64,000 nt of DNA from Kitasatospora sp. MAP5-34 (lineage in GTDB: Bacteria; Actinomycetota; Actinomycetes; Streptomycetales; Streptomycetaceae): NCBI RefSeq assembly GCF_029894335.1, contig NZ_JARXZC010000028.1, positions 1-64,000 on the forward strand, in the 5' to 3' direction. The first letter of the stretch is position 1. Each line of letters starts with the position of its first letter. Position numbers and translations under genes: made by a program. The notes below the pieces were generated by a model that did not search any database, was not told the origin of the DNA, and saw nothing but the letters and a program-made list of their open reading frames with translations. Positions 18,361-27,440 of this stretch are shown in pieces.

Positions 18361-21300
18361 GTGCAAGTTCGAACGTCCCATCCATTCCTGCCATTTCGTC
18401 AGCGAAGTATGCGTTCGCGTACGGCGATGGTTGGCGTCCTGGCGGTCCTGACGGCGCTGGTCAGTCCGGTGGGGTTCGCCGCAGCGGCGGTCGACCCGGA
18501 TCAGCTGTGGTCCCCTCCCGGTACGCCGCTCCCTGCGACCCGGTCGATCGCCGTCAAGAAGGCGGTGCGGGGGACAGTGGTGAAGCCGCACTACGCGGTG
18601 CCCGGCGCGGCGGCGGCGCCCGCTCCCAAGCCGGTCGCGGAGGCCGGCGGCACTGTCGATCTCGGCAAGGCCGGCCCGGGGTCTCCCGCGCATGCCGGAA
18701 ATCTTCCGGTGTGGATTTCCCCGGCGGCCGGAACCGGTCCGAAACGCTCGGCGTTGAACGGTGAATTGACAGTACGTCAGTCTTCCTCCAGGGCCGCGAA
18801 GGCGGCCGGCGTGAACGGTCTGCTGTTCCAGCTCACCCCTACCGCCGGTACGGCCGGTGGCTCGGCGCAGGTGGCGTTCGACGCCAAGGCGCTGGATGAC
18901 GCGACCGGTGGGGTGTTCTCCCAGCGTGGCCGCCTCGTCTCCATGCCGGCCTGTGCGCTGACCATGCCTCAGCTGGCGGCCTGCACCACCCCGACTCCGG
19001 TCGCCACGCACTCCGACCCGGCCACCGGCCGGGTGGTCGCCGATGTCACGGTGCCCAGCGGGGCGGCGGTCGCGGCGGTCGGCCGCTCCTCGATGGCCTC
19101 GCCCCGGGCGGTTCAGGCGGCCTCGGCGCCGCTGGTGCTGGCGCTGACGAGTACAGCGTCCGGCGGCGGCGGGGACTACACGGCGTCGAGTCTCAACCCG
19201 TCCTCGGGCTGGGCGGCCGGCAGCGCCGGTGGCGGCATGTCCTACGGCTACGACATCCAGCTGCCCGCCTCCGTAGGGGGCAGTACCCCCGGTGTGGCGC
19301 TCTCGTACAGCTCCTCCTCCGTCGACGGCAAGACCTCGGCGACCAACGCGCAGGCGTCCTGGATCGGTGACGGCTGGGACTACAACCCCGGGTTCATCGA
19401 GCGGACCTACCAGTCCTGCGACAAGCACGGCATCCCGGGCTCCGGCGACGAGTGCTGGGCGGGGGACAACGCGACGCTGTCACTCGGATCGCACTCCGGA
19501 CAGCTGGTCCGGGACGACGTCAGTCATGCCTGGCATCTCAAGAGCGACGACGGCACCAAGATCGAGTTCCTCGCCGGCGCCAACAACGGTGTCAACAACG
19601 GCGAGTACGTGAAGGTCACCGACACCTCCGGCACGGTCTACTTCTTCGGGGCGAACTACCTCCCGAAGGCCGACGGCACCATGCAGACCATGGGGACGGC
19701 CAGCCAGTCCGTCTCCAACGTCCCGGTGTACTCGCCCAACACGACCGACCCCTGTTACAACGCGGCCCAGGGCGCGGCGTCCTGGTGCCAGATGGCCTCC
19801 CGCTGGGCGCTCGACTACGTCATCGACCCGCACGGCAACCTGAGTAGCTACACCTACAAGCCGGAACAGGGCAACTACGCCCGCGGTGGCGGCCAGAACA
19901 ACGGCAACGGCGCGCTCACCCCGTACACCCGCGCCAACCTGCTGTACCAGATCTCCTACGGTCAGCGGCAGGACGAGCAGCTCGCGGCCGGCGGCGCCCT
20001 CCAGCCCGCCGCCCATGTCACCTTCGGCACCGACGAGCGCTGCATAGCCGACAAGACCTTCAGCTGTGACCCGTCGCTGCGTGCCGCCAACGCCTGGCGC
20101 TGGTACGACGTCCCCGTCGACCAGGAGTGCCCGGCGAGCGGAACCTGTACCAACTACAGCCCGACGTACTTCACCACCAGGCGTCTGACGAAGATCTCCA
20201 CCCAGGTCCGCGCCAACAACGCGTGGGCCGACGTCGACTCCTACGTGCTCTCGCAGTCCTTCCCGCCGCCCGGTGACGGCAGCAGCCAGCGCGCCCTCTG
20301 GCTCGACCAGATCCAGCGCACCGGTATGACCGCGGCGACGACCGTCCCGCTCCCGCCGGTGAGTTTCGTCCCCGTGATGCTCCCCAACCGGGTCGACGGC
20401 ATCACCACCGCCACCAACGGCGCCGGCTTCCCCGACATCAACCGGCCGCGTATCCAGCAGATCCGCAACGAGACCGGCGCGATCCTCAACATCGACTACA
20501 ACCTCCCCGGCTGCTCGCGTCTGAAGAACGTGATGCCCGCCGCCGAGGACAACAACCAGATGTCCTGCTTCCCGGTGAAGTGGACCCCGCCCGGCGCGAT
20601 CGTGGACTCCGACCCGATCGTGGACTGGTTCAACCACTACACGGTCCACTCCATCGCGCTCAACGACCCGACCACGGTCTCCGGTCTCCAGATCACGCAG
20701 CAGACCGCCTACGCGTACGGCAAGCCCGCCTGGCACCACGACGACAGCGAGTACACCGACAGCAAGACCCGTACCTGGAGCGACTTCCGGGGCTACAGCA
20801 GCGTCACGACCGTGACCGGCAACGGCGCGGACGGGCCGATGAGCCAGACCGTCACCACGTACCTCCAGGGCATGGACGGGGACAGGACGACGGGCGCGGA
20901 CCGCTCGGTGACTGTCCCGGACGCCCTCGGTGAGAAGGTCACCGACGACGACTGGCTCGCCGGGGAGGTACTGCAGACCGACACCTACGACCAGGCCGAC
21001 GGCACGATCACCGCGACGATCACCAACCGCACCACCAGCCCCGTCACCACAGCCACCCACGCCCGGACCGGCGACACCACCCTCGCGGTGCCGCTCGTCG
21101 CGCGTTACGCCGGTACCACCACGGCCACCACGACCCGCTCCCTGAAGGCCGACAAGACCTGGCGCACCACGACCAGGACCACGCAGTCGGACTCCACCCA
21201 CAACAACCGGCAGACCACCTCGCTCGAACAGGCCGACGGCCTACCCGACCTGTGCAACATCACCGGCTACGCCACCGGGCCCGACCCGCAGCGCACGGAT

Positions 21301-24300
21301 CTGGTGGACCACGTCACGGCCGTCAGCGGCTCCTCGCCGTGCACGGCGACGGCGACGTCCGCCAACACGGTCTCGGACAGCCAGATCCTGTACGACAACC
21401 AGCCGTTCGGCCAGGCGGCGAGCACGGCGGACGCGACGAGTTCGCAGCTGCTTGACTCCTACGACGGCTCGGGCAAGCCGCACTACATCCCGCAGCACAG
21501 CGCCGGCTTCGACAAGTACGGCCGGACCACGTCCACCACGGTCCTGACCAACACGGACCGCCAGCACCCGGGCGGTGCGACGACCAGGACCACCTACACC
21601 CCGGCTGCCGCCGGTGAGCAACCCGCCACGGTCACGGTCTCCGCTCCGATTCCCGGGTCGAGCACCACCGCGACCTGGGACACCGTCAGCACCTACGACG
21701 TGCGTCGCGGTGTGGCACTGACGGTCACCGACCCGAACCTGAAGACCGTCTCGGAGGCGTACGACGCCCTGGGTCGCCTCACCTCGGTCTGGAGCGCTGG
21801 CCGGACGACGGCGCAGAGCCCGAACCGGACCTTCGCGTACACCCTCGACCTGAACCGGGCTCTGCCCGGGTACGTGACCAGCCGAAGCCTGGTCGCCGAC
21901 CCCGACCCGCTCTACACCACCAGCGTCCAGATCTCCGACGGCCTCGGCCGGCCCCGGCAGGGCCAGGCGAACACGGCGTTCTCGGGAATCACCGGCCGGC
22001 TGATCTCCGACACCTTCTACGACTCCCACGGCCGCGCCTTCAAGACCAACGCGCCCTGGTACAACGCCGACGCCGGTCCCGGCGGCACCCTGGTGGTGCC
22101 CAACACGACGCCCCAGGCGACTGACGACCAGATCCCCGCCCAGACCGTCAGCACCTTCGACGGCCAGAGCCGCGCTCTCAGCTCGACGTTCGTGTCGATG
22201 GGCGTTCCGCAGTGGAGCACCTTCACCGCCTACCCGGGCGCCGACCGGACCGATGTCACCCCGCCCAGTGGCGCCTGGCCCACCAGCACCGTCACCGACG
22301 CCCGTGGCCGTACGACCGAGCTGTGGCAGTACAGCAAGCCGACCCCGACCGGGAATCCGGCCGACGCCACCGTCACCCGGTACACCTACCAGCCCGACGG
22401 CAAGCCCGACACCCGGGTGGACGCCGCCGGTAACACCTGGAGCTACGGCTACGACCTGCTCGGCCGCCAGACCTCGGCGACCGACCCCGACACCGGTACC
22501 ACTCTTCAGACCTACGACAACGCCGGGAACCTCGCCACCACGACGGACGCCCGTAGCAAGACGCTCGCGTACACCTACGACCTGATCGGCCGTAAGATCG
22601 GCGAGTACGCCGGTTCCGTCAGCCCGGCCAACCAGCTCGCCGGCTGGGCCTACGACACGGTGGCCAAGGGGCACCCCAGCTCCTCCACCCGGTACGTCGG
22701 CGGTGCCTCGGGCTCGACCTACACCACCGCCGTCACGAAGTACGACAACTCGTACCGCGCCACCAGTAGCACCGTCACGATCCCCGGCTCGGAGATCGGC
22801 CAGACCGGCTCGTTCTCGTACACCACGAGCTCCGGCTACGACAGGTTCACGGGGAATCTCAACTACACCCTTCTCCCCGCTGTCGGCGGCCTGCCCGCCG
22901 AGACGGCCAGCAACACCTACGACGCGTACGGCCTGCTGATCCAGACGGCGGGCAAGGTCACCTACGACCTGAACACCGGCTACGACGCCTTCGGCCGCCC
23001 GCAGCGGACCACGGTCAACCCCTGGGGCAAGCAGGTTGTCTCCAGCACCGTCTACGACCAGGCCACCGGACAGGTCCTGCACGACTACGTCGACAAGCAG
23101 ACCGCGCAGACCGGCCAGACCCAGATCACCAACTACACCTACAACCCCGCCGGTCAGCTCACCTCCATCACCGGCATCCCGGACAACACCCCGTCCGCCA
23201 CCGACCGGCAGTGCTTCACCTACGACAGTCTCGGCCGCCTCTCCACGGCATGGACCGACACCGGCACCGTCAGCACGCCCGATCCGGCGCAGCACATGGT
23301 CATGTCCCAGGGGGCCTGTACCAACAGCACCCCCACCTCCGGTGTAGTCGCACCGTCCAAGACCACCGTCGGTGGTGGCAGCCCGTACTGGCAGGACTAC
23401 CAGTACGACGTCACCGGCAACCGCAAGACCCTCGTCCAGCACAACCCCGGCGGTGACACCAGCAAGGACGTCACCACCACCCAGACCTTCCCGACCACCC
23501 CGAACACGAAGACCACAGCCCGCAACACCGGTGGTGGCACCGGCGGTCCGCACGCGCTGCTGAGCGCCAGCACCGTGGTCGGCGCGGGTACGCCCACCGT
23601 CAGTACCTCGCAGTTCGACGAGGCGGGCAACACCACGTCGGTCACCGACACCAGCGGCACCGTCAACCTCACCTGGGACGGCGAGGACAAGCTCGCCTCC
23701 GTCGCGAAGACCGGTCAGTCCCCGGGCACGACCTACATCTACGACGCCGACGGCAACCAGCTCATCCGCCACGACCCCGGCAAGACCACCGTCAACCTGG
23801 GCAGCGACGAACTCACCTACGACACCAACGCCAAGACGCCGCCCATCGGCACCCGCTACTACGCGATGCCCAACGGCATCACCGACGTCCGGGTCGGTGG
23901 CGGCGGGCTGGTCGCCCAGATCGCCGACCACCAGGGCACCGACAGCCTCTCGATCGACCTCACCACCTCCGCCGAGTCCCGCCGGCCCACCGACCCGTTC
24001 GGCAACCCTCGCGGCACGCAGCCGACGCCCGGCTCCTGGGTGGGTGACAAGGGCTTCGTCGGCGGCACCAAGGACGACACGACCGGCCTCACCAACCTCG
24101 GCGCGCGCGAGTACGACCCTGTCCACGGACGGTTCCTCAATCCGGACCCGCTGTTGGACGCGACCAACCCCCAGCAGTGGAACGGGTACGCCTACAGCGA
24201 CAACAGCCCGATCAGCAAGAGCGACCCGTCCGGCATGATGGCCGAGGCGAACCAGGGTGGTGGCGACAACGGGACCGTGGTCGCCACGGACGACGGTGTC

Positions 24301-25635
24301 ATCATCGTCGACCCCACCACCGGTGACCGTACCGACGACGGCCCCGGTAACGGCGGCCACGGTGGTGGCGGCGGCAACGGCGGCGGTGGCGGCGCCAAGA
24401 CGAAGAAGTGCGGCGGCTGGCTCAGCGGCGGCGGCTTCAGCTGCCACGTGAGCAACGGTGTCCACCGCACGCAGCACTTCGTGACCCAGAACCCGGTCGT
24501 CAAGATCATCGCGACCACGGTCACCTATGGCGTCACATTCACCAGCTGCTGGGGCGCGGCCACCGCCGGCGCGAGCGTCAGCGGCGGAGCGACCCTCGTC
24601 GCGGCGGGCATCGGCTGCGGTGCGCTGGCCGGCGCGGCAAGCTCCCTGGTCGACAACGCATTGACCGAGGGCGCGGACCATTCCTTTACGGGCCAGCTCA
24701 AGGACGTCGCCGCCGGAGCAGTCATCGGAGGGGCCACCGTCGGCGCCGGTGAAGTCGCGCAGGGTGCCGCAGCGAGCATCTCAAGTGGGGTCGGCAAGAA
24801 CCTCTTGAATGCCGTCGGAGACCTTCTCGGCGGCGGAGGTGGCGGCGGGTGCCGACTGAACAGCTTCCTCACAGGCACTCTTGTCCAGCTCGCGAATGGT
24901 CAGGCGAAGCCGATCGACCAGCTCGCCGAAGGCGACCAGGTCCTCGCGACCGACCCTCAGACCGGCACCACCACCGCCGAACCGATCACCCAGACCATCG
25001 TCACCCCCGACGACAAGGACTTCACCGACCTCACCCTCACCACCCACCTGTCCACCGGCGGGACAGGTCGGCCGCAGTCCATCACCTCCACAGCCCACCA
25101 CCCGTACTGGGACGCCACCACCCACCGCTGGACCGAAGCCGCCGGCCTGAAGGTCGGCGACGAACTCGCGCTGGCTGATGGCACCACTGCGGTCATCACC
25201 AGCTCGCACAGCTACACCACTGTCCCGACGGCGGCCTACAACCTGACCGTCGCGGACCTCCACACGTACTATGTACTCGCGGGTACCACGCCGGTCCTCG
25301 TGCACAACGCTGGGTGCGATCCGTATCAGATTCCACTTGATGAGAACGGGCTACCGGTCGGCGGCCACACGTCGGGAACTGCCAGGCCGCCGTGGACCGG
25401 TGGGACGCCGAATTCCGTCTACACCCGAACTGGGAAGGACGGCACGCCGGTTCAGAACACCATCTTCGATGGGAACGGCGATGCCGCCGGGCACTTCGAT
25501 TTCAAGGATCACGGAACCGGAGGGCCGCACGGACACGTGATCGACCCGCCTGGGACGCCCGGTGGCGGACATGGTAGCAAAGCACCCCACATTCCGGCAG
25601 CGGATCTTCCGCCCGGCTGGAATCCGAACCCATAG
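18361..25635 (+). CDS. Secreted RHS/YD-repeat polymorphic toxin with Hint domain (copy 2)
   Basis: About 2,424 residues. The start is a GTG with GGGGG 6 nt upstream, followed by basic residues and a signal peptide (AMVGVLAVLTALVSPVGFAA). After VDPDQLW come the YD-repeat array and the RHS core GLTNLGAREYDPVHGRF. Unlike copy 1, a Gly-rich linker and a hydrophobic alanine-rich stretch (about 24490-24660, for example GAATAGASVSGGATLVAAG) precede the Hint domain, which starts CRLNSF and ends LVHN. This stretch may aid membrane passage. The 108-residue tip (25309-25632) contains AGHFDFKDHGTGGPHGHV, a His/Asp-rich motif resembling small nuclease-type polymorphic toxins (possibly bacterial toxin 24, from memory). 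The next gene is the likely immunity gene. Confidence 0.93.
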   Translation: MQVRTSHPFLPFRQRSMRSRTAMVGVLAVLTALVSPVGFAAAAVDPDQLWSPPGTPLPATRSIAVKKAVRGTVVKPHYAVPGAAAAPAPKPVAEAGGTVDLGKAGPGSPAHAGNLPVWISPAAGTGPKRSALNGELTVRQSSSRAAKAAGVNGLLFQLTPTAGTAGGSAQVAFDAKALDDATGGVFSQRGRLVSMPACALTMPQLAACTTPTPVATHSDPATGRVVADVTVPSGAAVAAVGRSSMASPRAVQAASAPLVLALTSTASGGGGDYTASSLNPSSGWAAGSAGGGMSYGYDIQLPASVGGSTPGVALSYSSSSVDGKTSATNAQASWIGDGWDYNPGFIERTYQSCDKHGIPGSGDECWAGDNATLSLGSHSGQLVRDDVSHAWHLKSDDGTKIEFLAGANNGVNNGEYVKVTDTSGTVYFFGANYLPKADGTMQTMGTASQSVSNVPVYSPNTTDPCYNAAQGAASWCQMASRWALDYVIDPHGNLSSYTYKPEQGNYARGGGQNNGNGALTPYTRANLLYQISYGQRQDEQLAAGGALQPAAHVTFGTDERCIADKTFSCDPSLRAANAWRWYDVPVDQECPASGTCTNYSPTYFTTRRLTKISTQVRANNAWADVDSYVLSQSFPPPGDGSSQRALWLDQIQRTGMTAATTVPLPPVSFVPVMLPNRVDGITTATNGAGFPDINRPRIQQIRNETGAILNIDYNLPGCSRLKNVMPAAEDNNQMSCFPVKWTPPGAIVDSDPIVDWFNHYTVHSIALNDPTTVSGLQITQQTAYAYGKPAWHHDDSEYTDSKTRTWSDFRGYSSVTTVTGNGADGPMSQTVTTYLQGMDGDRTTGADRSVTVPDALGEKVTDDDWLAGEVLQTDTYDQADGTITATITNRTTSPVTTATHARTGDTTLAVPLVARYAGTTTATTTRSLKADKTWRTTTRTTQSDSTHNNRQTTSLEQADGLPDLCNITGYATGPDPQRTDLVDHVTAVSGSSPCTATATSANTVSDSQILYDNQPFGQAASTADATSSQLLDSYDGSGKPHYIPQHSAGFDKYGRTTSTTVLTNTDRQHPGGATTRTTYTPAAAGEQPATVTVSAPIPGSSTTATWDTVSTYDVRRGVALTVTDPNLKTVSEAYDALGRLTSVWSAGRTTAQSPNRTFAYTLDLNRALPGYVTSRSLVADPDPLYTTSVQISDGLGRPRQGQANTAFSGITGRLISDTFYDSHGRAFKTNAPWYNADAGPGGTLVVPNTTPQATDDQIPAQTVSTFDGQSRALSSTFVSMGVPQWSTFTAYPGADRTDVTPPSGAWPTSTVTDARGRTTELWQYSKPTPTGNPADATVTRYTYQPDGKPDTRVDAAGNTWSYGYDLLGRQTSATDPDTGTTLQTYDNAGNLATTTDARSKTLAYTYDLIGRKIGEYAGSVSPANQLAGWAYDTVAKGHPSSSTRYVGGASGSTYTTAVTKYDNSYRATSSTVTIPGSEIGQTGSFSYTTSSGYDRFTGNLNYTLLPAVGGLPAETASNTYDAYGLLIQTAGKVTYDLNTGYDAFGRPQRTTVNPWGKQVVSSTVYDQATGQVLHDYVDKQTAQTGQTQITNYTYNPAGQLTSITGIPDNTPSATDRQCFTYDSLGRLSTAWTDTGTVSTPDPAQHMVMSQGACTNSTPTSGVVAPSKTTVGGGSPYWQDYQYDVTGNRKTLVQHNPGGDTSKDVTTTQTFPTTPNTKTTARNTGGGTGGPHALLSASTVVGAGTPTVSTSQFDEAGNTTSVTDTSGTVNLTWDGEDKLASVAKTGQSPGTTYIYDADGNQLIRHDPGKTTVNLGSDELTYDTNAKTPPIGTRYYAMPNGITDVRVGGGGLVAQIADHQGTDSLSIDLTTSAESRRPTDPFGNPRGTQPTPGSWVGDKGFVGGTKDDTTGLTNLGAREYDPVHGRFLNPDPLLDATNPQQWNGYAYSDNSPISKSDPSGMMAEANQGGGDNGTVVATDDGVIIVDPTTGDRTDDGPGNGGHGGGGGNGGGGGAKTKKCGGWLSGGGFSCHVSNGVHRTQHFVTQNPVVKIIATTVTYGVTFTSCWGAATAGASVSGGATLVAAGIGCGALAGAASSLVDNALTEGADHSFTGQLKDVAAGAVIGGATVGAGEVAQGAAASISSGVGKNLLNAVGDLLGGGGGGGCRLNSFLTGTLVQLANGQAKPIDQLAEGDQVLATDPQTGTTTAEPITQTIVTPDDKDFTDLTLTTHLSTGGTGRPQSITSTAHHPYWDATTHRWTEAAGLKVGDELALADGTTAVITSSHSYTTVPTAAYNLTVADLHTYYVLAGTTPVLVHNAGCDPYQIPLDENGLPVGGHTSGTARPPWTGGTPNSVYTRTGKDGTPVQNTIFDGNGDAAGHFDFKDHGTGGPHGHVIDPPGTPGGGHGSKAPHIPAADLPPGWNPNP

Positions 25636-25657
25636 GCCGCTGCGGAAGGGAATCAAG

Positions 25658-26077
25658 ATGACCATTGTGCGCCTTTCCGAGAGTAATTCTAAGGCGTTCC
25701 TTGAAAGGTTCATGGGGTTCGAAGACGGAGTGCTCACAGGAATTCGTCTGCACTTGCCGAGAGTTCCCATGGCCGACCGGACCGTAACCTTCGATATCCA
25801 GGCGATGGACGTGACGGCCAACAAGGAATGGCGCCTCGTCCGAGTCACGGTCGGAGGCGTCCACGAATATCAGTTCCGCTCCAGTAGGCAGTACTCGTAC
25901 TCGGTGCTGTCGGACGGCCTGAACCTGGAGTGCACACCCGAGCAGTGCGTTCTGGATCTCGATCCGGGGCCGGATGAGTGGTCGCCGGACCAGGTGGCAC
26001 AGCAAGGGGAGTACTCAAAGCAGTACGCCATCGGACTCTGGTGTGAATACGAGGTGCTCGGCGGCCCGTTCATCTGA
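25658..26077 (+). CDS. Putative immunity protein for RHS copy 2 (139 aa)
   Basis: The start ATG at 25658 has GGAAGGGA about 6 nt upstream; an earlier in-frame start would overlap the toxin gene. The gene begins 22 bp after the RHS stop. The product (MTIVRLSESNSKAFLERFMG...) is soluble, without a signal peptide, and has a C-terminal half rich in Asp, Glu, Tyr and Cys (CTPEQCVLDLDPGPDEW). Position directly behind the toxin tip and the small size support immunity function. The family is not recognised, and it shares no obvious sequence with the immunity-like protein of copy 1, as expected for different tips. Confidence 0.72.
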   Translation: MTIVRLSESNSKAFLERFMGFEDGVLTGIRLHLPRVPMADRTVTFDIQAMDVTANKEWRLVRVTVGGVHEYQFRSSRQYSYSVLSDGLNLECTPEQCVLDLDPGPDEWSPDQVAQQGEYSKQYAIGLWCEYEVLGGPFI

Positions 26078-26270
26078 GTCCATCGGTGATCCGTGCTAGC
26101 GGGCGTTGCCTGCGGAAGCTGAAACCTGTCGTTTGACGGGTTCACCGGTCCAGATTCACCCGGACCGCTGAGCCCGTCGTATGGCTTCCTTGCGGGAGTT
26201 CTGCCGGAGGATCGAGTCGCATTCGGACCCTTCGCAGTGTCCGTGTGAACTGCAGTAGCCGCTGAGATTT

Positions 26271-26306
26271 GGCGCGGGTCGGGCCCTTGAAGGCCTGGCC
26301 CGCGCC
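26271..26306. terminator. Hairpin terminator between convergent genes
   Basis: GGCGCGGGTCGGGCC pairs with GGCCTGGCCCGCGCC with few mismatches around a short CTTGAA loop. It lies between the plus-strand immunity gene and the minus-strand LamG gene and can serve both. The rest of 26078-26351 shows nothing else. Confidence 0.6.
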
Positions 26307-26351
26307 ATTGCTGTCCGTTGGCCGGGCTGTGAATGCGTGAGTGTCGTGGTG

Positions 26352-27356
26352 TCAGAACCTGAACCAGGTCGCGCGGGCGGGGATGTCCGTCGAGCGGGTG
26401 GTGGCCAGTTGGGCGACCTTGTCGGGGGGCAGTGGTTGCGCCCAGACCTGGACGTCGGCGATCGAGCCGTCCCAGAGGTCGGCCCAGTGGGACTTGTACC
26501 GTGCTCGGCCGATCTCGATCGGGCCGGTGGTCGACAGGATGCCCGGCGCCGGGGTGGTCTGCGCGAGCGCTCCGTCGACGTACAGGGCGATCGTCCTGGC
26601 CTTGGCGTCGTACACACCGGTCAGTGTCGTCCACCGGCCGGTGGTGGCCGGGCCGGTGGACAGGGCCATGATGCTCTTGCCGGTTGCTGCGGCCGTCTGC
26701 ACCTTGAACACCCACTTGTTGTGGGTGGCGCTCGAGGAGTCGTCCCGGCCCAGGTAGAGGGAGAAGAACTTGTCGCTGCCCTGGGAGACGGCGGCCTTGG
26801 GCTCCGCCGTAGCGCTGTTGTCGACCATGGCGGACACGGTGAAGCTGGTGCTGGTGTCGATGACGGTCGAGTTGACCTCGGCGTAGCCCTCGGAGGCGGC
26901 GTGCAGGGTCAGGGCCGGTCCGCTGTGGCCGTCGACGGAGCCGACCTGGGTGGCGGTGCCGAGCCGTACGTCGCTGTTGCCTGTGGGCGGCGCGGTCGAC
27001 GGCACGGTCGACGGCGAGGCGGACGCTGCGGCGGATGGTGTGGCGGACGGCGCTGTGGAGCCCGCACCCGCCGGGACCGACGCCGCCGACAGGCGGTCGG
27101 CCGACGGCTTCTTGCCGCCGGGGCCCTGTACGGCCACCGCGACGACCACGATGCCGGCCACCGCGAGGGCACTCAGCACGCCGATGCCGACGCGTATCAG
27201 CCGCTTCCTGCGGGCTTCCGTTGCGTTGGCTTCGGCCAGCGCAGCCCAGTCCGGACCGATTTCGGTCGTCCCGGGCTGGTAACCGGGCTGGTAACCCGGT
27301 GCGCCCCAGGTGCTGTTGCCGCCCCAGCCGCCGCTGCCGTTCTGGCCGCCGCCCAC
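26352..27356 (-). CDS. Membrane-anchored LamG-like jellyroll protein
   Basis: About 334 residues. A Gly/Gln-rich cytoplasmic N-terminus of about 50 residues is followed by a basic stop (ARRKRLIR), one membrane segment at about residues 55-76 (VGIGVLSALAVAGIVVVAVAV), a Ser/Thr/Pro/Ala-rich stalk, and an extracellular LamG/concanavalin-like domain of about 200 residues with typical FTVSAMVDNS, WTTLTGVYDAKARTIALYVDG and LWDGSIADVQVW motifs. The type II topology displays the jellyroll outside the cell. Two GTG codons (27365, 27356) follow GGGGGA; the second has better spacing. The domain type is shared with the DNRLRE-LamG proteins of the toxin island nearby, so a surface role linked to it is possible but not shown. 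Confidence 0.75.
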   Translation of the reverse strand: MGGGQNGSGGWGGNSTWGAPGYQPGYQPGTTEIGPDWAALAEANATEARRKRLIRVGIGVLSALAVAGIVVVAVAVQGPGGKKPSADRLSAASVPAGAGSTAPSATPSAAASASPSTVPSTAPPTGNSDVRLGTATQVGSVDGHSGPALTLHAASEGYAEVNSTVIDTSTSFTVSAMVDNSATAEPKAAVSQGSDKFFSLYLGRDDSSSATHNKWVFKVQTAAATGKSIMALSTGPATTGRWTTLTGVYDAKARTIALYVDGALAQTTPAPGILSTTGPIEIGRARYKSHWADLWDGSIADVQVWAQPLPPDKVAQLATTRSTDIPARATWFRF

Positions 27357-27440
27357 ACTTGCCACTCTTCCCCCAGCGCTCTCCGTCGGCCGAACTCTAG
27401 GCGACCTCGGGGGATCGGTGACCACCAGGGTGCCCGGCCG

